Shown in pieces: positions 43,500 through 53,564 of a DNA stretch of 64,000 bases. The stretch comes from an uncultured Clostridia bacterium (lineage in GTDB: Bacteria; Bacillota; Clostridia; TANB77; CAG-508). The position numbers were made by a program, and so were the translations under genes. Every line of letters begins with the position of its first letter. Position 1 is the stretch's first letter. Under the pieces are notes generated by a model that saw only the letters and a list, made by a program, of their open reading frames with translations, was not told where the DNA came from and made no database searches. The stretch spans positions 62,001 to 126,000 of the forward strand of contig CANRAW010000001.1 in the NCBI GenBank assembly GCA_947628715.1, given 5' to 3'.

Positions 43500-44766
43500 T
43501 AATTGGCGTTTTAAGATGAAAGTCTTAAAATTATCACAGGGCAAAATCGTTGAAGTCTAAGTAGGAATTGGTACATATTAAATGACAATTAAAGTCAGGA
43601 GGTATGTAGCATGAGAAAAATGGCAACTGAGGAAGAAAAACAAATTTGGAAAGAGAGATATTTAAAAGGTGAAACAGCACGTTCTATTGCACAGGATTTT
43701 CCTCAATATCACGAATCTACAATAAGTAGAAATATTAAAAAAATGGGTATTTCGAGAAATGGACGGGCTTTTCATACTTGCTCTATTGAACAAGATGTAA
43801 TAAAAGATTTTTCAACAGGAAATTTTTATTGCGAAGAATTAGCTATAAAATATGAAGTAGATGTACATACTATATATCGAATTTTAGACGGAGTTAATAT
43901 AAAAAGAAAAACTGGTGTTAAAAGTTCTTGTAATGAAAATTACTTTAAAAAAATTGACACTCCTCATAAAGCTTATTTATTAGGTTTTATTACGGCTGAC
44001 GGAGCTATCACGGGAAAATATAATAGTAGTTGTTCTATTGAAATTCATGAAAAAGATAGTGATTTAATAGATTTTGCAAAATTTGAAATAAATCCATCAG
44101 CTACAATAACTGATTGTCACTACAAAAATAAACATAATAAAAAAATAAGCTTTTCAAGTAAAAAGTTATGTGAAGATTTGGCAAAATATGGCGTAATATC
44201 AAATAAAAGTTTGATATTAGAAAAAGTTCCAATTGAATATATTCCTGATGAATTGTTGTGTTATTATTTTAGAGGTTTAATAGACGGAGATGGTTGTATT
44301 CACAAAGATGGAAAAATTTCTATATATTCAGGTAGTTTAAATTTCATAACAGATGTACAATCAATATTATGTGAAAAAGTTGGAGTGTCAAAGTTAAAGA
44401 TATATCATGGTTCAACTTATTTTGTTTCATGGGGAAGTAGAGCAGACAAAGAAAAATTTTATAATTATTTATATAAAGATAAATTAGATAAAACTTTTTA
44501 TTATAAAAGAAAACACGATAGATTGTATCAATTCCTATATGATAATGACGAGATAACTATTTAAATTGCGAAAGGTTAAATAGTATTGTAGAGCGTAGAG
44601 GGTGAATAAATATAATCCCTCCAAGAGTGTCCTGCTCCCAAACAAAGTAAGATGTGGGAGAAAATGTACGCCGGGCTGGTCTGAATTGACAGACGTATTC
44701 TTAATATAAGATATGAGAGAAATCTCCAGAAGTAAAGGATAAAAAGCCTTTACGATAACAGATCCG
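43500..44766 (+). ncRNA. self-splicing intron (probable group I) in Pol III alpha carrying a homing endonuclease; boundaries approximate
   Basis: Splits RKSIAK...KKNAGEYDELTKEFFE; structured flanks around the HEG; exact splice sites not resolved. Confidence 0.7.
43611..44564 (+). CDS. LAGLIDADG homing endonuclease with N-terminal HTH
   Basis: AYLLGFITADGAI, YYFRGLIDGDGCI; similar architecture to 37321..38175. Confidence 0.85.
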   Translation: MRKMATEEEKQIWKERYLKGETARSIAQDFPQYHESTISRNIKKMGISRNGRAFHTCSIEQDVIKDFSTGNFYCEELAIKYEVDVHTIYRILDGVNIKRKTGVKSSCNENYFKKIDTPHKAYLLGFITADGAITGKYNSSCSIEIHEKDSDLIDFAKFEINPSATITDCHYKNKHNKKISFSSKKLCEDLAKYGVISNKSLILEKVPIEYIPDELLCYYFRGLIDGDGCIHKDGKISIYSGSLNFITDVQSILCEKVGVSKLKIYHGSTYFVSWGSRADKEKFYNYLYKDKLDKTFYYKRKHDRLYQFLYDNDEITI

Positions 44767-46311
44767 AAAAAAAATGCAGGAGAATATGATGAACTGACGA
44801 AAGAATTTTTCGAGATAACACGAGAAAAGGGCTGTGATGAGAAGCTTTGTAAATATGTGTGGCACGTTTTAATCTCCACGAATCGAGGCTATGGTTTTAA
44901 TGCAGCTCACACTCTCGCCTATTCACTCGTGGCTTTGCAAGAGATGAATCTTGCTTATAAATATCCAATCATCTTTTGGAACACGGCAAATCTAATTGTA
45001 GATTCAGGCTCAATGAATTTGACAGAAGAAATTGATTTAAATAATGATAATGATAATAATGATGAAGATAAAATAAAAAACTCCTCAACCGATTATGGTA
45101 AAATTGGTGCGGCGATAGGAAAGATGAAAACGAGAGGATTGAATTTTAGTTTGCCTGATATAAATAAATCTGGAATAACGTTTACTCCAGAAATTGAAGA
45201 AAATAGAATAATATATGGTTTAAGAGGTTTAACCAGAATTGGTAATCAACTTATTAAAGATATAATAATAAATAGACCTTATACTTCAATAGAAGATTTC
45301 CTTTCAAAAGTAAAGGTTAATAAACTTCAAATGGTAGCTTTAATTAAAGCAGGAACATTTGATTCTCTCTACTCAAACAATAGACAACTTGTAATGGACA
45401 AATATATGGATTTAATAGCAGATAAGAAAAAAAGAATAACACTTCAAAATATGGCAACGTTAATATCAAAAAATTTAATCCCAAATGAATTAGACTTTGA
45501 AAGACGTTTGTTTAACTTCAACAAATATTTAAAGAATTTTAAAGAAAATTCTTACTATCGTCTTGATTCAATAGCATTAAAATTCTTCACAAAATATTAT
45601 GACGATTCGGTATTAGAATCTGTAGAAATAAAAAATAATGAACAAACTGCACTAATTAAGCAATCAACTTGGGATAATACTTATAAAAAAGGAATAGAGA
45701 AAATAAGAGTTTGGATGAGAGATAACCAAGAACAAATATTAGATAGTTTAAATAAAAGTTTAATTGAGGAAACATATAATAAATATGCAGATGGCAATAT
45801 CTCAAAATGGGAAATGGATAGTTTAAGCTTCTATTATCATGACCATGAACTTGCAAAACTCCAGAACGAAGTTTATGGAATTAGTGATTGGAACAATCTG
45901 CCAACAGAACCTATTATTGATAGAACTTTTAGAACTAAAGATAATAAGGAAATAACAATGTTTAAGATAACAAGAATAGCAGGTACGGTAATAGATAAAG
46001 ATAAAAATAAAAGCACAGTTACATTGCTAACAACATCAGGAGTTGTAGTAGTAAAAATTTGGAAGAATCAATACGCTTCATGGGATAAGCAAATTTCTCA
46101 AAGAGATAATGAAGGGGTTAAGCATATATTGGAGAAATCTTGGTTTACTAAAGGAACAAAATTGATAATAACTGGAATTAGACGAGGAGATGATTTTGTA
46201 CCTAAGAAATATAAGTCAACAGAATATCCGTTGTTTGAGAGAATTGATGAATTAGATGATAATGGTTTTATTTTGAAATCGAGTATTGAAAGAATTGACG
46301 AGGAGGATTGA
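44767..46311 (+). CDS. dnaE: DNA polymerase III alpha subunit, exon 2
   Basis: KKNAGEYDELTKEFFEITREKGCDEKLCKYVW...GYGFNAAHTLAYSLVALQEMNL. Confidence 0.85.
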   Translation, partial: KKNAGEYDELTKEFFEITREKGCDEKLCKYVWHVLISTNRGYGFNAAHTLAYSLVALQEMNLAYKYPIIFWNTANLIVDSGSMNLTEEIDLNNDNDNNDEDKIKNSSTDYGKIGAAIGKMKTRGLNFSLPDINKSGITFTPEIEENRIIYGLRGLTRIGNQLIKDIIINRPYTSIEDFLSKVKVNKLQMVALIKAGTFDSLYSNNRQLVMDKYMDLIADKKKRITLQNMATLISKNLIPNELDFERRLFNFNKYLKNFKENSYYRLDSIALKFFTKYYDDSVLESVEIKNNEQTALIKQSTWDNTYKKGIEKIRVWMRDNQEQILDSLNKSLIEETYNKYADGNISKWEMDSLSFYYHDHELAKLQNEVYGISDWNNLPTEPIIDRTFRTKDNKEITMFKITRIAGTVIDKDKNKSTVTLLTTSGVVVVKIWKNQYASWDKQISQRDNEGVKHILEKSWFTKGTKLIITGIRRGDDFVPKKYKSTEYPLFERIDELDDNGFILKSSIERIDEED

Positions 46312-46315
46312 TATA

Positions 46316-47254
46316 ATGATTGTAGGACTTTATGATATTGATTTGTTCCATAGTTCAAAGTTCTATCCTAATCTTGAACTAATGAAAGTTTTTAATTACC
46401 TTAACAAGAATAATCATAAGGTTATAATGATGAAACCTAAAGAAAATGAGGGGAGATTTAATAAGATTATTTATTTTAAAGATAGTAAGACAAAAATACC
46501 AAAAGATTTAATAATAAGTGGAGATAAAAAGGATTATTATGGATATGGCTTTTATCAAAAAGCCTATCCCCTTAGTCCTGAGATAGCTGTAGTGCCGCCC
46601 TCTTACGTTCCGTATGACCCTTATGCTTATAAAATTAAAAATCAAGATTTTTATTCTCAATTAAAAAAATCATCTTATATTAGATTTGAGACTAAAGATT
46701 TTTCAGATTATAGTAAGTAGAAAAAACATATATATGTAGCAGACCACGACTTCTTAAACATTGAGGGGGCGGCGAACTATGTAAAGGAACATTCTAATCA
46801 TCAATTTCATTTTCTTCATGGTTTGATAGGAAATAGTGAAGAAGTTGTAGAAGAGATTATTAAGTACAATTATCTATTTAAAGAGCCTATTAAAATTAAC
46901 TTCAATTATAATGAAGATTTTTTCTATAAAAATTATAAGAATAATTTAATCTTTACTGAAAGAAGAGATAATGAAAATGAAGTTAATTTTATAGAAAGAA
47001 TGCTGAAAATTTATTTATGGTATAAGAAAAATAATATTATTGAACATTATCGTTTATTTGATAGAACAATCCCAGAATCAATTAAAAATTGGTTTCATAA
47101 AGATAAGGATAAAAAATCATTTATTGATTATTATTCTAACGATAAGATAATATTAAGAGAGGTTAATAAAGCCCCTACAGAAATTAGGCTTTTACTTAAA
47201 ACTAATCCTGAAAAAGTAACAAAAGAAAATTTAAAACTTTACAAAAATTTATAA
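46316..47254 (+). CDS. hypothetical protein
   Basis: MIVGLYDIDLFHSSKFYPNLELMKVFNYLNKNNHKVIMMKP; one TAG joins ORFs 46286 and 46823. Confidence 0.6.
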
Positions 47255-47262
47255 AAGAATTG

Positions 47263-47291
47263 TTGACTTTTTCTCAAAAATATACTATAAT
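47263..47291 (+). promoter_or_regulatory. promoter TTGACT-N17-TATAAT
   Basis: ttgactttttctcaaaaatatactataat. Confidence 0.75.
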
Positions 47292-47327
47292 ATTATTATA
47301 GTAAAAACAAAAAGGAGGTTTGATACT

Positions 47328-47504
47328 ATGGATTTAAAAGAAAAGTATACAAATATCTGTTTTAGTATTGATGAAAAAATTAAAGAATTGGAAAACTTTA
47401 GGGCTGATATTTTTACCCTACAGCCACAAGTATCTAAGATTATAGAAGAACTTACAGAACTTGAAAAAGAAAAGAAAGAATTGGAGGAAAAGATAAATGG
47501 GTGA
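47328..47504 (+). CDS. small coiled-coil protein
   Basis: MDLKEKYTNICFSIDEKIKELENF..., aaaggagg RBS. Confidence 0.6.
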   Translation: MDLKEKYTNICFSIDEKIKELENFRADIFTLQPQVSKIIEELTELEKEKKELEEKING

Positions 47505-48198
47505 AATGGATATATTTGATATAAAAAATCCTGATGGTAGTATAAAGACTAAAGAGGAATTTCTTGAAGTATTTGAAGAAATCTACGATGAAGTTCTGGA
47601 AGAAGAAAAAGATTGTATCGGCTTACATCAGTCAACAGATATTGACGAGATTATAAATAATTTTGATTTTTCAGAACGTACAGTCTATATAACTGATGAA
47701 ATAACACAAGATACAGCAAATAGTATTTTTACTCTAATAAGATTTTGGAATACAGTAGATAAAAAGAATAATCTTGCTAAGGAAGCGAGAAAACCAATCA
47801 AATTCTATATCAATACTCCAGGTGGCGACCTCGATTCTGTATTGAGTATAATATCAACAATGCAGACTTCAAAAACTCCAATTTATACCTATACAGTAGG
47901 AATAGGTTATAGCGGTGGATTCTTTATAGGAATTTGCGGTAGTAAGAAATTTGGTATGCCTTACAGTTCATATCTATTCCATGAAGGTTGTTCAATGGAT
48001 AGCGGCGATTCTCGTAAGTTTATCCAGAGAGTTGATTTCTATAAAACTAATCTTAATAGACTAAAGAAAATTGTTCTTGCTAATACCTCAATAACAGAGG
48101 AAGAGTATAATGAGAAAATTAAGGACGATTGGTTCTTTACTGCCGAGGAAGCTAAACGTTATGGCGTAATTGATGAAATAATAGAAGAAATTGAATAA
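47497..48198 (+). CDS. ClpP-like serine protease
   Basis: IKFYINTPGGDLDSVLSIISTMQ...VGIGYSGGFF...YLFHEG...EEAKRYGVIDEI. Confidence 0.85.
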   Translation: MGEMDIFDIKNPDGSIKTKEEFLEVFEEIYDEVLEEEKDCIGLHQSTDIDEIINNFDFSERTVYITDEITQDTANSIFTLIRFWNTVDKKNNLAKEARKPIKFYINTPGGDLDSVLSIISTMQTSKTPIYTYTVGIGYSGGFFIGICGSKKFGMPYSSYLFHEGCSMDSGDSRKFIQRVDFYKTNLNRLKKIVLANTSITEEEYNEKIKDDWFFTAEEAKRYGVIDEIIEEIE

Positions 48199-48213
48199 GG
48201 GAGGAATAATGAA

Positions 48214-49002
48214 ATGAATAAAAATATAGAAAGAGTAAACAGTATTATGAATAACGGTACTGAGACTAATGAGTTTATTAAAATGATGACAATGCCTGAT
48301 GACGAGTTTAAAAAGGTTTATGATGTTTTTAAAGAAAATATGGAGGAAGCCTTTGATACCAAAGAGTATAGAGAACAGGTTATAAACTTAATGAAAAATT
48401 ATCCTTCGGGCAATATTGACGGAGAACTTGCGGCAATGGAAGATGCGATAAAAGATTTTACTACCTCAATAAATGAAGATGAGGAACTGTCTAAAGAGAA
48501 AAAAGATGTTCTCTCACTTGTAATAAATAAATCTTTTTCTTCACTCTCTAAGATAATGGAAAATCCTCGTAATATGGTAAAAGTTAAAGTTCAGCGTCTT
48601 AAAGATTCAATTAAGCTTCCTACTTACGCTCACCCAACAGATGCAGGAGCAGATATTGCCGCCGCTGAAACAGTTACAATCGAGCCTAATTCAACAACAC
48701 TAGTCCCTACAGGACTTAAATTTGCAATTCCTAAAGGTTACGAAATTTCAATAAGACCTCGTTCAGGACTTAGCTTAAATACTCCATTGAGAATTGCCAA
48801 TTCTCCTGCGACAATAGACGCTCAGTATAGAGGAGAAGTTAAAATAATAATGACTAATACAGGCGATAAACCTTATACAATTAACGAGGGTGATAGAATT
48901 GCACAAGCTATAATAAATCCTGTTCCTATGATAGAGTGGGAGGAAGTTTCAATTCTTGATTCTACAGATAGAAATGATAAAGGTTTTGGTAGTACAGGCT
49001 AA
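48214..49002 (+). CDS. dut: dUTPase fused to N-terminal extension
   Basis: HPTDAGADIAA...PRSGLSLNTPLRIANSPATIDAQYRGEVKI...GDRIAQAIINP...RNDKGFGSTG. Confidence 0.92.
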   Translation: MNKNIERVNSIMNNGTETNEFIKMMTMPDDEFKKVYDVFKENMEEAFDTKEYREQVINLMKNYPSGNIDGELAAMEDAIKDFTTSINEDEELSKEKKDVLSLVINKSFSSLSKIMENPRNMVKVKVQRLKDSIKLPTYAHPTDAGADIAAAETVTIEPNSTTLVPTGLKFAIPKGYEISIRPRSGLSLNTPLRIANSPATIDAQYRGEVKIIMTNTGDKPYTINEGDRIAQAIINPVPMIEWEEVSILDSTDRNDKGFGSTG

Positions 49003-49015
49003 TAGGTGAGATTAA

Positions 49016-49753
49016 ATGAGTAATAAGATAACAATAGAAGAAATTTAGAATAGACTTAAAGAGAAAAATTGGAATTTAATCTCAGATACCTATACTAATT
49101 TAAAAACAAACTTAGAAATAGAATGTCCAGAGGGTCATCGTTGTTTTCTACCTTATTCAAAAATAAGAAAAGGAAATTACGATTGCCCTATCTGTAAACA
49201 AAATCAATATCATAATAACAATGGAATTGTTGTAAAGAAAAAAGGTTATAGAATTTTAGCTCTTGACCAAGCAAGTATTACAACAGGTTGGGCTATATTT
49301 GATAATAAAGAATTAGTAAAATTTGGTAGTCAAACAACTAATGGTTATAATAGTGTTGATAGAATAGCAAAAACAAAAAGTTGGGTAGCTTCAATGATTG
49401 AAAATTGGAAACCTGATTCAGTTGTTATAGAGGATATTCAACTACAAAAATTTAAAAGCCAAAGTGGTTTGGAAGGAGATGCTGTTCTTACCTATAAGAA
49501 ATTAGCCCATTTACAAGGTGTATTAGAAAACTATTTCTATGAAAAAGGACTTTTATATTAGGTTGTGCCGCCTGCAACTTGGCGAACCTATTCCCAAATA
49601 AAAGGTGTTCATAGAAACGAGAAAAAGAAAAGTGCTTAGATGAAAGTTAAGCAATTCTACGATATATCAATTGATATAGACAGTGCAGAAGCCGTTTTAA
49701 TTGGTCGGTGGGCGGCAAATAACAACACATCACAAGAAATTATAATGTTTTAA
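49016..49753 (+). CDS. RuvC-like Holliday junction resolvase with N-terminal zinc ribbon
   Basis: ILALDQASITTGWAIFD...SVVIEDIQLQ...VPPATWR; CPEGH..CPIC; several TAG. Confidence 0.75.
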
Positions 49754-49760
49754 TATAATA

Positions 49761-49790
49761 AAAAGGAGTAGCATTTAAGCTACTCCTTTT
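49761..49790. terminator. bidirectional terminator between convergent blocks
   Basis: aaaaggagtagc atttaa gctactcctttt. Confidence 0.8.
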
Positions 49791-49793
49791 TCT

Positions 49794-50168
49794 TTAATCT
49801 GAAACATAATAAGCGTTCCAAATATATCTATCTGACGGGTCAAAGGTATCATAACATACCCCATCAATAACACAAGTAATATGTCCTGCCATTGTAATTA
49901 ACCAACGACCCGGTAATTCTAAGTCTAAGAAATCCCCAAGCGTTTTTACTTTACTATTCTCTTTAGGTTTATATCGGGTATAACGCTCTGCTAAATAATC
50001 ATTGATAAATTCTACTTCTGAAAAAGTAATACCTTTTTCTTTAGCAAAGTGAGACAATTTTTCAAAAGTCTAATACCAAGTAGTGCCTGTGGCAAGTGAG
50101 ATTGCTCTCACGCTACAGTCATTAACCATTCTATTCAAAGGATTTGCATTGTAATATTTAAATCTCAT
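49794..50168 (-). CDS. papain-like/C39-like cysteine peptidase domain protein
   Basis: MVNDCSVRAISLATGTTWYxTFEKLSHFAKEKG...GHITCVIDGVCYDTFDPSDRY; one TAG. Confidence 0.55.
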
Positions 50169-50174
50169 AATAAC

Positions 50175-50702
50175 TCAAATCTTTTTAATCTTATTAACAT
50201 ACTTCCTAACAATTTCTTTCTCTTCGGAAGTCTCAGCGAAATCAACAAGAGATTCAATAAAGGTTGTAATAGCTGCCATTGTCATTTCCATACCCTCAAC
50301 CATTCTTTCTTGTGAGCCGCCGTCCCTATAACGACTTCTTCCTTCGTCATAGTTTTCCATTCCCTCTCTCATACGAGTAAAGTATCTTTCTATACGGTCG
50401 TCAAGGGGATAGTGACCATAGTTGCCATTGTAACTTCCTCTACCTCCTCTGTTACCTCCACGGCCACCTCTTGCACCGTAATCATCGTAGTCCCAATCAT
50501 CGTAGGAATCACGATAACGTCCATCTCTACCTCTGCTTCGAGCATTGTACATATCTCGCTCACCTCCATCTTCACAACAAGCTTCTTTAAGTCCTACATA
50601 AATATCGACTAACTTTTTTGTTGCGTCTAAGTTTGAGGAGGAGATACCTTTATCAGCAATATTAGTCAATTCTTTCTTAACATTCTTTAATAATGCTTCC
50701 AT
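50175..50702 (-). CDS. RG/RGG-rich low-complexity protein with helical flanks
   Basis: ARSRGRDGRYRDSYDDWDYDDYGARGGRGGNRGGRGSYNG. Confidence 0.65.
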   Translation of the reverse strand: MEALLKNVKKELTNIADKGISSSNLDATKKLVDIYVGLKEACCEDGGERDMYNARSRGRDGRYRDSYDDWDYDDYGARGGRGGNRGGRGSYNGNYGHYPLDDRIERYFTRMREGMENYDEGRSRYRDGGSQERMVEGMEMTMAAITTFIESLVDFAETSEEKEIVRKYVNKIKKI

Positions 50703-50737
50703 TATTACTAACCTCCCATTATAATTATTTTAATATC

Positions 50738-51172
50738 TTATTCTGCTGCCGCAGGAATAGGTAATGAAGCTGCGGCATTAGAGTTGTTACGTTTACAATT
50801 ACAGCAGTTAATATTGCCTAATAATTGGAATACTCCAGAAGCAATATTTGTAGCAACCCTTGTTGCATAACGAGTACGAGTTGAAATTGCAGAAGCTTGG
50901 ACGTTTGTTCCGTTACAATTTATTAACGGATAGGTCGTTTCGTCATCTCCAATTGTAAATACTACATTAGCTGTAATAGTTGTTTCAAAAGGAATAGGCT
51001 GTCCTATTACAATACAATACTTGTGTCCATTAGCATATGTGCCGGCAGGCAGGTTGATTGCTAACGTACCCGGAGTAGTTGTCGGAGCTTCCCCGGCAGC
51101 AAACGTAACTGATTGAGATATTACAATATTATTACAAATGGGCTGTATATTAGAACAAGCCATTATACTCAC
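50738..51172 (-). CDS. hypothetical virion protein
   Basis: 144-aa ORF in structural block, Cys-containing. Confidence 0.55.
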   Translation of the reverse strand: MSIMACSNIQPICNNIVISQSVTFAAGEAPTTTPGTLAINLPAGTYANGHKYCIVIGQPIPFETTITANVVFTIGDDETTYPLINCNGTNVQASAISTRTRYATRVATNIASGVFQLLGNINCCNCKRNNSNAAASLPIPAAAE

Positions 51173-51181
51173 CCCTCTTTA

Positions 51182-52035
51182 TCAATAGCCGAATCCGTTA
51201 CCACAACAACTATTGGTATTGCAACAACCTGTATTGCAGCCGCACGAGTTAAGTGCATTCACAGCATAAGACTGGAAAGGCGAACCTACTACATACGCAG
51301 GTCTGGGAGTGGGTAGTAATTGGTTAATAATATTGCTTGTCTGAGAGTTCTGAGAAAGCTGGAATTGTGCGGACTGAAGCTCGGTTCTGAGAGCGTCCAT
51401 CTCAGATTGTACGAGGTGGTTGATAATTCTATCAGTCTGTCTATCCTGATTTACAGTTATATCACAAACCGCTCTATCGAGTGCGGCACGAATACCTTGT
51501 TGTCCATTCTCAATATTGCAGCAACAAGACTGGAGTTGATTTACTACAGAATTAAATCCAGACTGGTTGTTGAAATTAGACTGCATTATTGCCTTGTCTG
51601 TTTCACAGCAGCAATCTTTCATATTGTAATTAGTTTGAGCAATCGCAGAATTTACACCATTAAATCCTTGACAAAGTGAGGATTGGAGCTGATTAAATCC
51701 TTGCAGATTAGCTCTATCTGTCGAGCAGAATCCCTGCTGCATTTGAGTTCCGAGGTTTGTTATACCGAGGTTAGTTGTGTAGAAACCATCACACATTCCT
51801 CTTTCAAGACCTCTTATACCGTTATCAAGTTGGTTGAAGTTAAAAGCGTCTGTCATACCTTGTGCTGTCGCAGGAGCACAACAAGGACCATATCCGCTTC
51901 CACCAAAGCCGCCACCAAAGGCGTTAGTAGGAATTACAACAGTATTGGTGCCGCCACTATTTCCATTTCCACCGTTACCATTGTTGCCCCAGTTGTTTCT
52001 TCCAAGTCCGAGGAAAAGAATGAGTATTATTACCC
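51182..52035 (-). CDS. Gly/Cys-rich virion-associated protein, exon 2
   Basis: WVIILILFLGLGRNNWGNNGNGG...CCCETDKAIMQSNF...CCCNIENGQQGIRAALD. Confidence 0.75.
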
Positions 52036-52282
52036 CAATTATGTTATCATATAGGCTTTTTATCCTATATTTCTATTACTTACTAATTCGTAATAGTTCG
52101 GCATATCTTTTCAACCTTAAAAGGCTGTTGCGGACTCGTGGGTAGATTATATCTTTTCACTACCTATGCTCTGCCCCTGGCTTAACTTTGTTAAGCCTTC
52201 GGTTCGGATTAGCATTCCAGCCTCCCCGCTTAATTCCGCAATTTTTCAATATAAGTTACCTTATAAAGTGGCAAGTATCTTT
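52036..52282 (-). ncRNA. self-splicing intron (group I-like, 247 nt, no ORF) in the Gly/Cys-rich gene
   Basis: Removal joins ...GGNGAW-W-VIILILFLGLG in frame; 5' exon ends U, intron ends G; P1 UGGU/GCCA with U.G. Confidence 0.75.
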
Positions 52283-52385
52283 ACCAAGCACCGTTTCCTC
52301 CGAAGGCGTCATTGTTACCGTTACCGTTGTTGCCACCATTACGAAGAGCAAGAGCGTCTGCAACAGTTAAACCATTTTCTCCCAT
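52283..52385 (-). CDS. Gly/Cys-rich virion-associated protein, exon 1
   Basis: MGENGLTVADALALRNGGNNGNGNNDAFGGNGAW. Confidence 0.7.
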
Positions 52386-52425
52386 ACTATAACCTCCAAA
52401 ATTATAAAAATTTATTTAATTGCTT

Positions 52426-52659
52426 TTACTGTAATAGTTGCATAAAGGATTGAAATTCGTTATTAAAATCCAAGCCATTATTCTTCATTACAGTTGAAGC
52501 AAGATTAACTAAACTATTAGTATCACCAGTTTGGGCATACTGGACAAGTTGAGATATTACAGGGTCGTTTATTTGTTGACTCTGTAATAGTTGCATTACT
52601 AATTGTTGAGGGTTTTTTCCTTTAAGCAATTGAGCCATTTGCATTATATTCTGGTTCAT
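52426..52659 (-). CDS. hypothetical small phage protein
   Basis: MNQNIMQMAQLLKGKNPQQLVMQLLQSQQ.. Confidence 0.6.
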   Translation of the reverse strand: MNQNIMQMAQLLKGKNPQQLVMQLLQSQQINDPVISQLVQYAQTGDTNSLVNLASTVMKNNGLDFNNEFQSFMQLLQ

Positions 52660-53129
52660 ACAGCAAATTCACTTCCCTTTTTCTTAGATTTAATTTCTTC
52701 TTCAAGAGCAGAAATCTTTTCCATACAAGATTTTATTTGATTAGATAATTCTGTAATTACTTCGGGTGTAATAGTAGCAACATTAGTATTGTTACTATTG
52801 TTGTTATTATTATTGTTATTAGTCTCTACCTCATTACTAAAAGGTAAAATTCGATAAGGATAAAAAAGAGGATTACCATTTTGCATTGTTTTAATAAACA
52901 TTACGTTTTCGGGCATACACAATGCAACTGATACTCCTGCTCCTACAGGCACATTTGCTACCTCTAAGGTTGAGTTTATATTGTAAACATTACCTTGCGG
53001 TTGAGGAAACAAAGGCTGTATATTTTGAGTAGGTGACATTTGATTAGGTACAACTTGCTGATTGTAGGTAGAACCTTGTGGCGTATAGGTTTGGCTCTAC
53101 GAATTTTGTGTGCCGTAACCATAGTTCAT
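52656..53129 (-). CDS. hypothetical protein with poly-Asn tract
   Basis: MNYGYGTQNSxSQTYTPQG...ETNNNNNNNNSNNTN; one TAG. Confidence 0.6.
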
Positions 53130-53197
53130 ATTATCACCTCCTGCCATTTAAGCATTTAATAAGTAAAATTAGTATAGAAACTTTATAATAAAATGTG

Positions 53198-53557
53198 TTA
53201 GTCTTTAATAAAAGGAATAAAGGATTCCAGTATAGACCAAGAGATATTACCGTTGTTAAGCTCGTCAAGAGTAAAGGAAATATCGGGAATTGACACGGTT
53301 TGTTCATTAAAATCATTAAGCTCCTATTGAGCGACCGTTATCTTGTCTTTTCTGATAGAAATATCGCCATTTTCAGAAATTTTTCCATATTTAGAAATAA
53401 AGTCTTGGAACATTATATTATTATATTGAGATTCTTTTGAGAGAATTTCTTTTATTTTTAAGACTTTATATTTCGTTGTTATTGAGAAATTTTCGTTCTT
53501 TTCTAATAAAGAAATGTTGTTTAGGATTGGGATTATTTGTTTTCTTTTAATTTCCAT
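53198..53557 (-). CDS. hypothetical protein
   Basis: TAG read-through extends ORF 53324 to ...SWSILESFIPFIKD TAA. Confidence 0.6.
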
Positions 53558-53564
53558 TTAGCTA

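Noticed and set aside
51113-52453. Plus-strand ORFs at 51.1-52.5 kb
   Set aside because: Antisense to the Cys/Gly-rich gene and its intron; the minus-strand spliced model explains the region
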